Source: Tieghemostelium lacteum (lineage: Eukaryota > Evosea > Eumycetozoa > Dictyosteliales > Raperosteliaceae). From it: DNA of 64,000 bases. Positions 1 to 10,814 of this stretch are shown here, piece by piece. Under the pieces are notes generated by a model that ran no database searches, was not told where the DNA came from, and was given only the letters and a program-made list of their open reading frames with translations. The DNA is taken from positions 124,001-188,000 of the forward strand of contig LODT01000004.1 of assembly GCA_001606155.1 (NCBI GenBank), in the 5' to 3' direction. Every line of letters starts with the position of its first letter. The stretch's first letter is position 1. The position numbers and the translations under genes are program-made.

Positions 1-268
1 TGGTGACAGAATTGCTACTTGTGTTTTGGGTAACCTTAAAAGCTCTGCTCCAGCTGCTCCAATCAACATCCCAGCCACTCTTGACTTCTCTTCCAACAGT
101 GATGCTGTTTGCACCCAAGCTTCAACCACTGCTTCCACAACTACCACCACCTCTTCAACCACCTCTTCTTCAACAACCACCACTGGTGACTCTGGTAACT
201 CATCTGCTTTGGTTCAAGTAACTTACTTATTCACCATTGCATGTGTCCTCTTATCTCTCTTATTTTAA
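1..268 (+). CDS. SodC-like extracellular superoxide dismutase, 3' end only
   Basis: This is the C-terminal end of a gene cut by the left window edge, read in the frame beginning at base 2. The first residues GDRIATCVLGN match the end of a Cu/Zn superoxide dismutase domain, where the motif GDRIATC holds the active-site Arg and the last Cys. A Thr/Ser-rich stretch follows, and the protein ends in a hydrophobic tail (VTYLFTIACVLLSLLF), the layout of a GPI-anchored surface protein. The next gene downstream has the same end (GDRIATCVIGI, Thr/Ser spacer, hydrophobic tail), so the two are tandem paralogues. The metal-binding part lies outside the window and its activity cannot be judged. Confidence 0.85.
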   Translation, partial: GDRIATCVLGNLKSSAPAAPINIPATLDFSSNSDAVCTQASTTASTTTTTSSTTSSSTTTTGDSGNSSALVQVTYLFTIACVLLSLLF

Positions 269-626
269 AAAAATAAATTTTTTGTAATTGTAATAAAACA
301 CATTAATTTATAAATATCTTTTCACCATTCCCATTTTTCCCTCTATAGAAGATCCCAATACATTCTTTGCCTGCTTATTTTAGATATGATAGATATCATG
401 TCAATTCATGTACTAAATTCACACCTATAGGGTGATTGTTGTTCTCTTTGGTCATCTTCAGGACAACAACATCAATTACCACCAGATTGCAATATTACTT
501 GTTTGTATGAATAATATTAATATCTCTGATTCTATAAAAATAAATAGGGTTTTTATTTGAAAATTGAAAAAGGGTCTTAAAATAAAAAATTTTTCTTCAT
601 TTAAAATTATTAACACCTTTATACAA
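269..626. other. Intergenic spacer between tandem SOD-like genes
   Basis: AT-rich spacer with no credible reading frame. It contains an imperfect hairpin with a 7-bp stem (436-442 pairing with 463-469, loop about 20 nt) that could be part of a 3' end or a small RNA. Nothing else is recognised. Confidence 0.5.
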
Positions 627-1883
627 ATGATTAAACAGATAATTTGTTTGATTTTATTAAGCATTTGTTTGGTTAATGCTGCAAATGAAATTGCATTATG
701 TTCATTTAAAAGTGTAAATTTGACAGGTACATTATATATGGGATATAATGCAGCCAGTAAATTGTCACTCTATTTCACAGGTTCTCAGAAACTAACATTT
801 ATTGTACACAATACCGGTGATTTAAATGCACCATTATCATCATCTACTGTAATGGGTAGTTCACCACTAACTTGTGGTGGAACTAGCGGTTACTTGGGCA
901 ACTTTGCAGGTAGTACATTGACATTGTCAGCCAATACTGATGTCAATGCACAAGTTATAGCAGGTCAGAAGTCAATTGTTGGATATGTAGTAGCTGCATA
1001 TCCAAATGCACCTTCAGAATGTGCTACTATCAGTTATGCTTCACTTGGTGATGTTATAGCTACTTGTGTAGTTGGTATTTCTGATTTGTCACCTACTGAA
1101 ACTTCAATTCCACAAGATTTTATAAATGGAGTTGAAATAGATGTCAGTCTACCCAATGGTGCTCAACCATATATTGATACCACTCAATCTGGACAAAATG
1201 CCTATTGTCAGTTTTTTGAAACTCAGAAATACACTGATAATCAAAATTTCAGTGGATCTGCATTCTTTAGTTATAATAGTGCATATGGTACTACTACTAT
1301 TACTGCAACATTTAGAGGTATTGATAGACTGTCTTCACACGGTCTACACATTCACACTTATGGTGATTTGACTAATGTAAATGGTTTAAGTGTAGGAGGT
1401 CACTGGTCTGTAAGTGGAAATGTGCATGCACTTCCATCAACTGCCAATAGACATCTCGGTGATATTGGTAATGTTTGTACTTATCTAGATCTTGATGCTT
1501 ATTATAAATTTACAACTTCTTATTTTACCTTTGGTGAAAATGGATTGAATCCAATTGGTAGGGGTATGGCACTCCACAGAAGTAGAGATGATGGTACTAC
1601 AACTTCGTTTGGCGATAGAATTGCTACTTGTGTTATTGGTATTGTTCCAAATCAAGGTACACCTGCATATCCAGTTACTATACCATCTCGTTTAACTTTT
1701 GATCCTAATGCTATTTGTGTCAAATCTTCTACAACTGAATCTTCAACTACTACCACACCTACCACTTCATCAGCTTCCTCATCTACAACTGGTACTTATG
1801 AACCTGTAAGCCCTGCATCCTTGGTCCAACTCTCTATATTTTTCTACACCATCATCGTCATTGTACTAATAGTTTTAGTTTAA
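627..1883 (+). CDS. SodC-like extracellular Cu/Zn superoxide dismutase with two SOD-fold domains
   Basis: Likely a secreted or GPI-anchored enzyme that dismutates superoxide. The start is the ATG at 627, because it opens a good signal peptide (MIKQIICLILLSICLVNA); the frame extends upstream but without an ATG. Product 418 aa. Residues about 20-165 form a first SOD-like domain in which only one of the metal-ligand His positions is visible (FIVHNTGDL). Residues about 190-345 form a second domain with every ligand in place by spacing: H241 and H243 (GLHIHTYGD), H259 (GGHW), H267, H276, D279 (RHLGDIGN) and H317. The Cys that usually forms the intrasubunit disulphide in the loop after GD is not seen. 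A Thr/Ser-rich spacer and hydrophobic tail follow, as in dictyostelid SodC. Convergent with the next gene, 44 bases away. The family call is firm; GPI anchoring is inferred. Confidence 0.9.
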   Translation: MIKQIICLILLSICLVNAANEIALCSFKSVNLTGTLYMGYNAASKLSLYFTGSQKLTFIVHNTGDLNAPLSSSTVMGSSPLTCGGTSGYLGNFAGSTLTLSANTDVNAQVIAGQKSIVGYVVAAYPNAPSECATISYASLGDVIATCVVGISDLSPTETSIPQDFINGVEIDVSLPNGAQPYIDTTQSGQNAYCQFFETQKYTDNQNFSGSAFFSYNSAYGTTTITATFRGIDRLSSHGLHIHTYGDLTNVNGLSVGGHWSVSGNVHALPSTANRHLGDIGNVCTYLDLDAYYKFTTSYFTFGENGLNPIGRGMALHRSRDDGTTTSFGDRIATCVIGIVPNQGTPAYPVTIPSRLTFDPNAICVKSSTTESSTTTTPTTSSASSSTTGTYEPVSPASLVQLSIFFYTIIVIVLIVLV

Positions 1884-1927
1884 TCATCAAAAATTAATAT
1901 CAATACAACCATTTATTTATTTATATT

Positions 1928-3673
1928 TTACATGTTTAGAGTTGGAAATACATATCTATCAGGTTTTATAGATTTTACAAAATATTTTTCCAATAGAGGG
2001 TGAAGTTCTTTGTATCCTTTCATTGAAAGTGAACTTGGAATTACAATGAGATTAATATTTGGATGAGTTTTTAATACATTTTCAAAATCACAATAATGAT
2101 TATCTTTTGGAATACTATGTATACCAGGTGGTAGGGATAGTTTTACTAGATTTTTGTTTACTGACAGAATATCAATGATACAATCATACAAATTATAAGG
2201 ACTTTTATCTCTTACTGCATCAATTTGTAGTGCAGTAAGTGTACGATTACTCTGAAGTGCCTTTGCCACATCCTTCATCACTAAAGATGATGGAAATATC
2301 ATCAAATTTATCGTTTTTAATGAGAGTATAGTTGGATGATTACTTTGAATGAAATCAATTAGATCTTCAATTATCATATGAGAAAATGACAGACGAGTGA
2401 GACTTCTATTTTTTTGTTTTAGTGCCTGTGAGATTCTTGAGTAAGATGAAGGTTTTTGTCTATCTGATACAGCAGAGTTGATTATATGTAATTTGACTAG
2501 TTTAACAGGATTCAATTCTATGATTTTTGAAATGAATTGACTATTAGCAAAATAATCTTCAGTACAATCTGTAATTGATAGTTTAGTTACATTGACGAAA
2601 CTAGTAGCTAGATGACATAGTGACTTATCGCAATGAATAATAGCGATCACATTAGTCATATGTGACATATCCTTAAAGTTATGTAACAGACTGTAATTGA
2701 TTGTTGAAATTGAAGTTAATTTAGACACACCACAATTGAATGTAGTTATCCTTGGATTATCAATAACAGGACTATTAATAGATACACTATCACTATTTGA
2801 TGTCATTTTCGGGAAACTTAAATTTACTTCCTTAGCTTTAGTGGACTGTATAAAAGCTAATACATTTTCCAAAACTACTGAATTTTCATAGGATACAGAG
2901 AATCTTTTCAATTTAGTCAATGGTTTAGCAGACATTTTCAATAAGACTTCGTCCATAGGATCAATATCAGAATCTGAATTGATAGATATTTGGTTCATTT
3001 CAAGGTGCTCTAAAGCCTCTAGTTTCTCTACTAATATTAGTAGTAACCAATCATCAATTATGACTTCATAAAACGAGAGTTTAGTAAGTGAATTACTGCC
3101 TTTGAAAGACTGTATCCACTGAGGTTCCTTTGGGATTTCCATTTCATTCTCAAAAATGAAAATATCATTATAAGTATTTTCATTGAATACCCTTGACAAT
3201 TTTATTTTATCCCATGGCGATGGTGGTATTTCCAATGCAATATATACGTTTTTAAGTTCTTTTGGGATCTTATAACCCAATCCTCCTGACATTTCGCCAA
3301 AGCATATGTATTTGACATTTGGATATTCCAAAGCATCAAAGGATTCCTTCTCTAGTGAGACGCTAATTGCACTTACATTCTCTTTGATCATTGTAGAATG
3401 AATTGATACAACTAGATGTATATTATAACTAATTTTATATTTCATAGTTAAATCATAGAGTGTCTTACAAGAAATCTTTAGTGTATTGGTATCATATATA
3501 TCTGGTAAAGTCACCAATTTATCACATCTTAGTTTTGATATGATATTAATGTTTGTGTATTTAGATAACAATGTAAACTTTCTAATAAAATATATTATAT
3601 CCTTTATACAACATTTATCATTTAAGATGTATTCTAATATCTTTATGATAGTTATATTGGGAAGAAGGTACAT
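1928..3673 (-). CDS. F-box-like / leucine-rich-repeat-like protein
   Basis: A single-exon gene for a 581-aa protein. The first 50 residues (LPNITIIKILEYILND, then a LLSKY segment) resemble the F-box-like start common in large dictyostelid families of repeat proteins. The rest is a series of Leu/Ile-rich segments of the form LTKLSFYEVII, LEHLEMNQISI, LTRLSFSHMII and LVKLSLPPGIH, spaced as irregular leucine-rich repeats. There is no signal peptide or membrane segment. Proteins of this kind are thought to act as substrate adaptors of ubiquitin ligases or as binding scaffolds, but no substrate can be named. The ATG at 3673 is the first in frame. Not recognised as an orthologue of any characterised gene. 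Confidence 0.75.
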   Translation of the reverse strand: MYLLPNITIIKILEYILNDKCCIKDIIYFIRKFTLLSKYTNINIISKLRCDKLVTLPDIYDTNTLKISCKTLYDLTMKYKISYNIHLVVSIHSTMIKENVSAISVSLEKESFDALEYPNVKYICFGEMSGGLGYKIPKELKNVYIALEIPPSPWDKIKLSRVFNENTYNDIFIFENEMEIPKEPQWIQSFKGSNSLTKLSFYEVIIDDWLLLILVEKLEALEHLEMNQISINSDSDIDPMDEVLLKMSAKPLTKLKRFSVSYENSVVLENVLAFIQSTKAKEVNLSFPKMTSNSDSVSINSPVIDNPRITTFNCGVSKLTSISTINYSLLHNFKDMSHMTNVIAIIHCDKSLCHLATSFVNVTKLSITDCTEDYFANSQFISKIIELNPVKLVKLHIINSAVSDRQKPSSYSRISQALKQKNRSLTRLSFSHMIIEDLIDFIQSNHPTILSLKTINLMIFPSSLVMKDVAKALQSNRTLTALQIDAVRDKSPYNLYDCIIDILSVNKNLVKLSLPPGIHSIPKDNHYCDFENVLKTHPNINLIVIPSSLSMKGYKELHPLLEKYFVKSIKPDRYVFPTLNM

Positions 3674-3816
3674 TTCAAATATAAAAAAAACAAAATTGAA
3701 AAAAATTGATTAATTGCACAGAGATATTTAATTTGAAAATAAAAAAGGAATGATTTCGTTATTTATTTTATTTTCATCTAATTACCAACAATTAAGTAGG
3801 TTTTCACTAATTGAGA

Positions 3817-6800
3817 TTATTTCTTTTTACCATTGGCATTTGGTTGATAATTATATTTGGTGTTAAACGATGGGTTGTATGATGGTGAGGTTGGTGAGTA
3901 ACTAGGGCTAGTTGGCGAATAGCTAGGGCTAGTTGGTGAGTAACTAGGGCTAGTTGGTGAATAGCTTGGACTAGTTGGTGAGTAACTAGGACTAGTTGGT
4001 GAATAGCTTGGGCTAGTTGGCGAGTAACTGGGACTGGTTGGTGAATAGCTTGGACTAGTTGGCGAGTATGATGGTGAGGTTGGTGAATAACTAGGACTAG
4101 TTGGTGAGTAACTTGGGCTAGTTGGTGAATAGGATGGTGAGGTTGGGGAATAACTAGGACTAGTTGGTGAGTAACTAGGACTAGTTGGTGAATAACTAGG
4201 ACTTGTTGGAGAGTAACTTGGACTAGTTGGTGAATAGGATGGTGAGGTTGGGGAATAACTTGGACTTGTTGGGGAATAGGATGGTGATGTTGGTGAATAT
4301 GATGGTGATGTTGGTGAATAACTTGGACTTTGTGGGAAGTAACCACCACTTCCAGTGTACCCAGGAGACATTGGTGAATAGGATGATGGTGAGAAACTAC
4401 CAGCATAGGAATCAGTGAATGGTGATAATGGTTGATCATACATTGAGCTACTGTGGAAAGGTGTTGTACTACCATCATAGGAATATGATGGAGTTTGGCC
4501 ACCTGGTGTATCTGGATAGATCATTGATGTTGGTTCAGGTAGAGATACAGAATGAGCATTCTTAATCATATCTTGATTGAGGTAGACTTCAAAGCTACCA
4601 GTACCTAATGGTGGTAGTTGTCCAAGAATGATATTTTCAGTGACACCTCTGATATCATCACTCTCTGAGAACATTGCAGCATCCATGAGAATTTCAACAG
4701 TCTCCTCATAGGAACATCTCATAAGAGGACCTGACTCAACTCTATTAATACCATGTCTGGTAATTGACATTAAATGACCTCTGTAAGTCATGACATCGGT
4801 AAGCATTGCCAAATGTCTATAGTTTACATAAGAACCATCAAAGGAAATGACAGAACGTAACTCTTTAAGAAGAGCAGCTCTGACAGCTTCAATACCCAAA
4901 ACTTGAATAATTTCAACAATATCATTACTTATAGTTCTAGTGTGATCAACATCAGGATGTGACATGACCTCCAATAGATTAACACCATCAGTATCCAATA
5001 CCCATTCAGTCTTTTTAGAATAGCTACCTTGTTCTGTGATGATTGGTATATTATCATCAGTGTGCATATAGACCTTACGGATATTCTTTACACCACAAAG
5101 AACCATTTCACTGAGCATTGAAGCTTCGATTCTACGTAGGAACTGGTCAGTGTTAGCCTGTTCAGAAGCCTTGCTGTCACTGTAGACAACACGTATACGA
5201 AGAATCAACTTTTCAGCATTATCATCACTAAAAATACAATTTACATTATTACCAAAGTCTCTGAATATACAACGTGTGATATCAGTTAATGACAACTTCT
5301 TATCGGTAACCATCTCTCTGTCGAGTTCAATACGCAAAAGCCAAGGTGACATACGAGAGATATCAATTTCTTCATCGGGAATATCAAAGTAAGTCTTTAC
5401 AAAGTCTCTATCTTCCTCGATAATGGTATTACGTGGATCTGGGTCATAGTAAATCTCAGTACGAGCAGTAACCTTTGCTAGGGTGGTGTATTCGAGTTGT
5501 GATTGAACCATTTTTGCAGCTTCCATATCACGTGCACAATGTGGTTTCAGATAGATTGTCAATGAAGGTGTTTTTGGATTCTTTGCAACATTGATAATTT
5601 CTTTGAGTCTTGGTACACCAAGGGTTACATTCTTACTGGATACACCTGCAAAATGGAAGGTGTTCAATGTCATCTGAGTTGCGGGTTCACCAATAGACTG
5701 TGCTGCAATAGCACCAACCATCTCACCTGGGTTCACTAGAGATTGTAGGAATTTAGTTTCAATTTCACCACGAATCCATTTGAAGGCTTGTCTTGTTAAA
5801 TGGAATTCCTGTAGAACTCTTTTACTGGAGAGAGTGGATCTCAACAAGATACCAAATAGCATAGTGGCATTAGCATGTGTATCTTTCCATTGTTCATTGT
5901 AGGATTTTATAAGTTCTGTATCAAGACCATCTGGTGATACGTTATCAGGTTGAGCAATAATCTTTAGATTGCCAATGAGTGAGTTGATCTTCTTACAGAT
6001 AAATGATGGATCTAAATCCGAGACAGTTCTACCATCAATATTAAAGAGTTTTTGTGCATTCACTATAAGTCTTTTGAGATTTACTGGTAAAGGCCAACGA
6101 TTCTCACCAGTTACAAAGATTTCTTGACGCATGAGATCACGTTCCTGTTTGAGTATTTTAAATTCCTCTGAGAGGATATCACGAATCTGTAGATCGTTTC
6201 TAACCTTTTCAATAATCTTTGGCTCTAAATATCCGGATCCAAATTCAGGTCTGTCAATTTGGTGCATGTACATTCTTGTAAAGTCGATATCAGAGAGTTT
6301 AAGTGAATCAAAGATTTGATTCTCAACTGACATACCATCAAGACCATCTTCACCGTAAGCAAATTGAATGACATCTCCAAGACTGTTTCTGACAGTACCG
6401 TCATATCTTACTGTGATATCTTCCATTGCCTTTACAAGACGTCTTTGAATATACCCAGTCTCTGAGGTCTTTACAGCTGTATCAATGATACCTTCACGAC
6501 CACCCATAGCATGGAAGAAGAACTCTTGTGGTGTCAAACCTGATAAATAGGAATTCTCAACAAAACCTCTACTTTCAGGGCCATAATCATCTTTTGTGAA
6601 ATGTGGTAATGTTCTGTTTTGGAAACCAAAGGGAATACGTTTACCTTCGACGTTCTGTTGACCTACACAAGCCATCATCTGAGAGATGTTAATAAAAGAA
6701 CCTTTACTACCAGCATTGACCATTGCCTTTACATTATTACTTTCACTGAGAGATGATTGTGCACTTGAACCTGCAGTATCTCTAGCCTTGTTTAAAGCCT

Positions 6801-9054
6801 GATTGACATCCTGTTCAAAAGACTCCACCATGGATTTACCTTGAAATTTAAACATTTTATTCTGAGCATTGATAATGAGATCTTTTACATTACTCTTGGC
6901 AGTGGCAATAGTTTGAGTTACTTTAACCATAGTTTGAGGATCGGCAATGGTATCACCAATACCAACTGTAAAACCGTGATTAAGTAACCAATGATTTACA
7001 ACAGTTTGTGTATGATCAATAAAATTACGACAGTATTCGTGACCGTGTTCATTCATAATAACGTGTATAATAGATCCATGAGCTGTACCCAATGACTTCT
7101 TACAAAGGATACCAGCCAACAACTCACCACGATCAATAATGACTCTTGTGTCTTCTGGTGAAATTTCGCTAGTCTCCTTATCATTATGTGTACCAGTGAA
7201 TGAAAACAAGTTGATATCTGGAATGATTAAACTGAAGAGTTGTTTACCAGTCCAGAGTTTCTTGGGTCTCCAAATAGCAGGTGGAGGTATTTTACCATCC
7301 CAAGATGGCAACCACATGAGTATATTCATTACAAGATCCTTTTCAATAAAAGTATCTCTTTTGGTGAATAGTCTGGAACCTAGAAGAGTATCTTGTACGA
7401 TACCCATAACAGGTCTGTTAGACTGTGGGGATACAATCTGTCTGGGTACCATCATAATCTCAATGACCTCTGCACGAGTCTCCAAAGTCTGAGGTACATG
7501 AAGATTCATTTCATCACCATCAAAATCGGCATTATAAGGAGTGGTTACAGAGAGATTCAGACGGAAGGTACTGTAAGGCATAACTTTAATTCTGTGACCC
7601 ATCATAGACATTTTATGTAACGATGGTTGACGATTGAAAATGACAACGTCACCATCTTGAATGTGTCTTTCGACTTTATATCCACACTCTAGATGGCTAT
7701 CTGAGACCTTTTTGACAAAACGTAAATCAAAACGTTGACCATCCTCACGGATAATGTATTTGGCACCTGGATGCTCTGTAGGACCGTTACGAATGAGTTC
7801 TCTCATCTTGTCGATGTTGAAAGGTGTAACAGTTTCAGGGTAGGTAAGATTGAGGGCGATAGAACGAGGTACACCAACTTGGTCAATAGAGAGATTAGGA
7901 TCAGCTGTAATTACAGTACGAGCTGAGAAATCTACTCTTTTACCCATAAGATTACCTCTGACACGACCTTCTTTACCCTTGAGTCTTTGTCTGATGGATT
8001 TCAATGGACGACCTGATCTCTGTTGACTCTGTGGAAGACCTGGAATCTCATTATCCACATAGGTTGCAACGTGGAATTGAAGGAATTGAGTGGCTTCTTG
8101 AATGATATGTGCAGGAGCACCGTTCTTTTCCTGTCTTTTGAGTTCACGATTGGCCTTGACTATATCAGAGAGTTTGTGAGTAAGATCATCCTCACCTCTG
8201 GTTGTGGAATCCATGAGAATGGATGGACGAACTGGTGGTGGAGGTACTGGTAATACAGTAACAATCATCCAATCTGGACGAGCCCATGTTGGATTGATAC
8301 CAATTGCAATACAATCCTCATTTTTAATTCTTTTCAATATATTATAAGCCCTCTCAGCAGAGAGAATGGATTTCTTTTCAATAGTCTCATCAACAACCTC
8401 TTTGAATTCAATAATGATCTTTAACTCCTCTTTGGTGTACTTTGGTAATGCGTAACCACATCCACCTTGTTTAGCTTGTTTTACCAGATCATCTTGTTGC
8501 ATTTGTTGTTCATCAGTGTTATCCTTGTCCTCACCGCCGCCAGCTGCACAAACCTTCTTGTTCTTGCAAATCTCTTCGACAGCTGCCAAACGTTTCTTTG
8601 GATTTCTGATTTTTAGTGCTTGCATAAATGCTGGACTTCCAGTGTCAGCCAACAATCTTGAACAATGAAAACAAACACATCTCAAAATCTTCAATACGGT
8701 ATCAATGAAACCAATGTGATATACAGGCTTTGCCAACTCCATGTGTCCAAAGTGACCTGGACACTCTGTCATGGACCCAGCACATGATTGACATGACTGG
8801 TGTTTATCAATTGTACCCATATGTGGATCTAATAGACCTCCAGGTTTGGGTTTTCCATTCTCATAAGCCTCTGGAAATTCAATTAATGCAACTGACATGT
8901 TTCTCTAATTATCATTAATTTTGTTAGAACAATTTCAATGATTTTTCATTAGTACCTGAAATGAAAAACTTACAATTTCATCTGGACTTAAAACACCAAA
9001 TTGAACTCTTTTCACTTTTCTGAGTTCAGCTGATGATGGTGCAAATGTAGTCAT
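3817..9054 (-). CDS. polr2a: DNA-directed RNA polymerase II largest subunit (Rpb1)
   Basis: The catalytic subunit that synthesises mRNA in the nucleus. Two exons: 8974-9054 (27 codons, starting [20 protein letters not shown]) and 3817-8904, separated by a 69-nt intron with GTAAGT...TTAG ends. The joined protein is 1722 aa, and the junction gives LSPDEI-RNMSV, matching the family. Visible landmarks are the N-terminal zinc-binding region ([17 protein letters not shown]), the catalytic metal loop [10 protein letters not shown], the bridge-helix region ([19 protein letters not shown]) and the trigger-loop region ([18 protein letters not shown]). It ends with the C-terminal domain: a few degenerate heptads, then 21 identical YSPTSPS heptads and a basic tail ending NGKKK. 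An initiator at 8898 would lose the conserved N-terminus, so the 27-codon first exon is preferred. Identity is certain. Confidence 0.98.
3880..4320 (-). repeat. 21 x 21-bp tandem repeat encoding the Rpb1 CTD heptads
   Basis: 441 bp contain exactly 21 units of 21 bp, each translating to YSPTSPS. Units differ only at synonymous positions. From 3880 the Tyr codon alternates strictly TAC/TAT for the first 12 units, and within 3901-4068 the last Ser codon also alternates AGT/AGC, so the true repeat there is a 42-bp pair. The units nearest the protein core (about 4216-4320) are less regular. The heptads are the phosphorylation platform for CTD kinases. Confidence 0.97.
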
Positions 9055-10289
9055 CTTTTTTTATAATACTTTTTTTTTATAATACTTTTTATATAGTGTG
9101 GGGTGTGTTTTGAGGGAATATTTAAACAAATTAAAAAAGGAAATAGGGGTATATATTATTATTATTTTTTTGATTAGTTTTGATTTTTAGGTGTTTTTTT
9201 GTCGATTTTCTTTTTCTTTTGAGTTAAAAAGATTAAAGTGTATATATGTAAATTTAAGAAACTAGTTTTGGAAATAAATATAATAAGTAACTACTATAGT
9301 GTGTGATATTGATGATGGTTTTTGGTTTTGGTTGGGTTATTATTTATAAATAGAAAAATAATGAAAACAAACAATAATTCACAATGTCAATGTACTGTGA
9401 ATTTGAGATCAAATGATATTTTAAAAATAGTGATTAAACCTGAATAAAGTAAAGTAAAAAATGTCTATTAGTACATATGATATATCATTAATAGGGGGTA
9501 TTGCGCTCAAAAATCAAAATCTAATTCGTTAAAAATATTTTTTTGGCATGTTCATCAAAAAAAAAAATATAAAAATTATTTTTTATTAAATAATAACATA
9601 AAGTTTTATAGGTTTGTAGTTTTTTATCTCTTTAAACAATATTGATATCTTTAAAACAAATGACATTATACAATATTAAGGAGGTGAAAAAATCCAAATA
9701 AAAAAAATTAAAAAAAATAAACCCAAAAAAAATTAATTTTGTAAAATTTTTTTTTTTTTCTTTTTTTTTGTTTTGGTACAAATAATTAACAGGTAAGTGT
9801 GAGGGAGGAAATAAAGTTATTAGTTGTGAGGAAAATATAGGTTTTAGGAAATTAGAAAAAAATATGATAGAGTGGTAATGTGGACGTGATGTTGAGTACA
9901 ATTACAATAGTTAACAAGTACAATGGAACAAACAAAATATGCCACAAAGTCCGACATGTTGAATCTTTTTCAAAATAAAAAAAAAAAGAAAGTAAACTAT
10001 AATTTCTTTCTTTGATTTTTGGTTATGTTTCCATGGTATCTGAATAAATACTTTTTTAATATATATATTTGTCTTTTTTTCTTTTTTTTGTCTTTTTCTT
10101 CAAGATTTTATTTATTTAATTTTCTTGTTGAACCAACAACCTTCAAATCAAAAATGTGAAAAAAAAATTTTTTTATTCATTTTTATGAGGTATTTTTTTT
10201 TAAAAATTTTACCTCCAATTTTTGATAATTTTCATTGTTTCAGAAATTGAAATTCTGTCTTTTGGTGATCTTCGTTGCAATTACAAAAT
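9055..10289. other. Long AT-rich divergent intergenic region upstream of rpb1
   Basis: No convincing gene. Just before the rpb1 ATG, TTATAATACT occurs twice (9061-9070 and 9077-9086), each preceded by a T run. On the minus strand this reads as TATA-like sequences a few tens of bases upstream of the start codon. A hairpin with an 8-bp stem lies at 9376-9383/9396-9403. Poly-A and poly-T runs dominate 9540-10200. The single open frame around 9632-9901 is low-complexity and not believed. Confidence 0.6.
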
Positions 10290-10532
10290 ATGAATTCAAC
10301 AAAATCTGTAGTATGGGGATTTACATTACTCACTGTAGCAGGTATGGGTGCTTGGTATGTTAGCAGAGGTCAATATATGGATGATAGAAAAAAGAGATTA
10401 TTAGAAATTCAATCAAAAACCAACACCTCACCAACTACCTCTACAACCAATAACAATAATAATAATAATAATAATAGTAATAATACGCCTTATGCACCAC
10501 ACGATTTAAATTCTACAACAAAAATTAAATAG
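10290..10532 (+). CDS. Small single-pass membrane protein
   Basis: An 80-aa protein starting at the ATG at 10290. Residues about 8-25 (VWGFTLLTVAGMGAWYV) form one hydrophobic segment, followed at once by a charged segment (SRGQYMDDRKKRLLEIQ) and then a Thr/Asn-rich low-complexity tail of runs of Asn. The layout, a short membrane anchor with a positively charged flank, resembles small mitochondrial or ER membrane proteins (a DUF4748-like protein is possible), but I cannot assign a family. The Asn run is typical of dictyostelids and probably has no specific role. The frame opens cleanly and the hydrophobic/basic pattern looks selected, so it is probably a real gene. Confidence 0.6.
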   Translation: MNSTKSVVWGFTLLTVAGMGAWYVSRGQYMDDRKKRLLEIQSKTNTSPTTSTTNNNNNNNNNSNNTPYAPHDLNSTTKIK

Positions 10533-10814
10533 GAATTGACTTTATTGAAATAGAATAAAGAAAAAATAATTCCAAAAGATTTCTTTTTTTTTTTATATTT
10601 TCTATTATTTCCATCGGTTATCTTAATTATAATTAGTTTTCTACTATTTTCATCATCTTTAAAGACAGTGGGAACATTAAAATATCTTTTGAATTTATTT
10701 TTTTTGTGTGAAAGAGAAGATCTTTTTATTTTTTTTTTTATTTTAAAAAAAGAAATCAAACAACTCCCTTCTATTTGTGAACTATTTCAATTGTAAAACT
10801 AGAACAAACAAACA

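Noticed and set aside
564-626. Upstream in-frame extension of the SOD gene
   Set aside because: No ATG, and it would bury the signal peptide that starts at 627.
3880-4320. Tandem repeat considered as satellite DNA or a CRISPR-like array
   Set aside because: Units are contiguous without spacers and encode the Pol II CTD.
3807-4502. Long His/Gln/Val-rich open frame overlapping the rpb1 3' end
   Set aside because: It is an alternate-frame reading of the CTD repeat, whose 21-bp periodicity keeps several frames open; the Rpb1 frame is unquestionable.
9632-9901. 89-aa minus-strand frame upstream of rpb1
   Set aside because: Composed mainly of Phe/Lys/Asn from T and A runs, with no domain and no conserved character.
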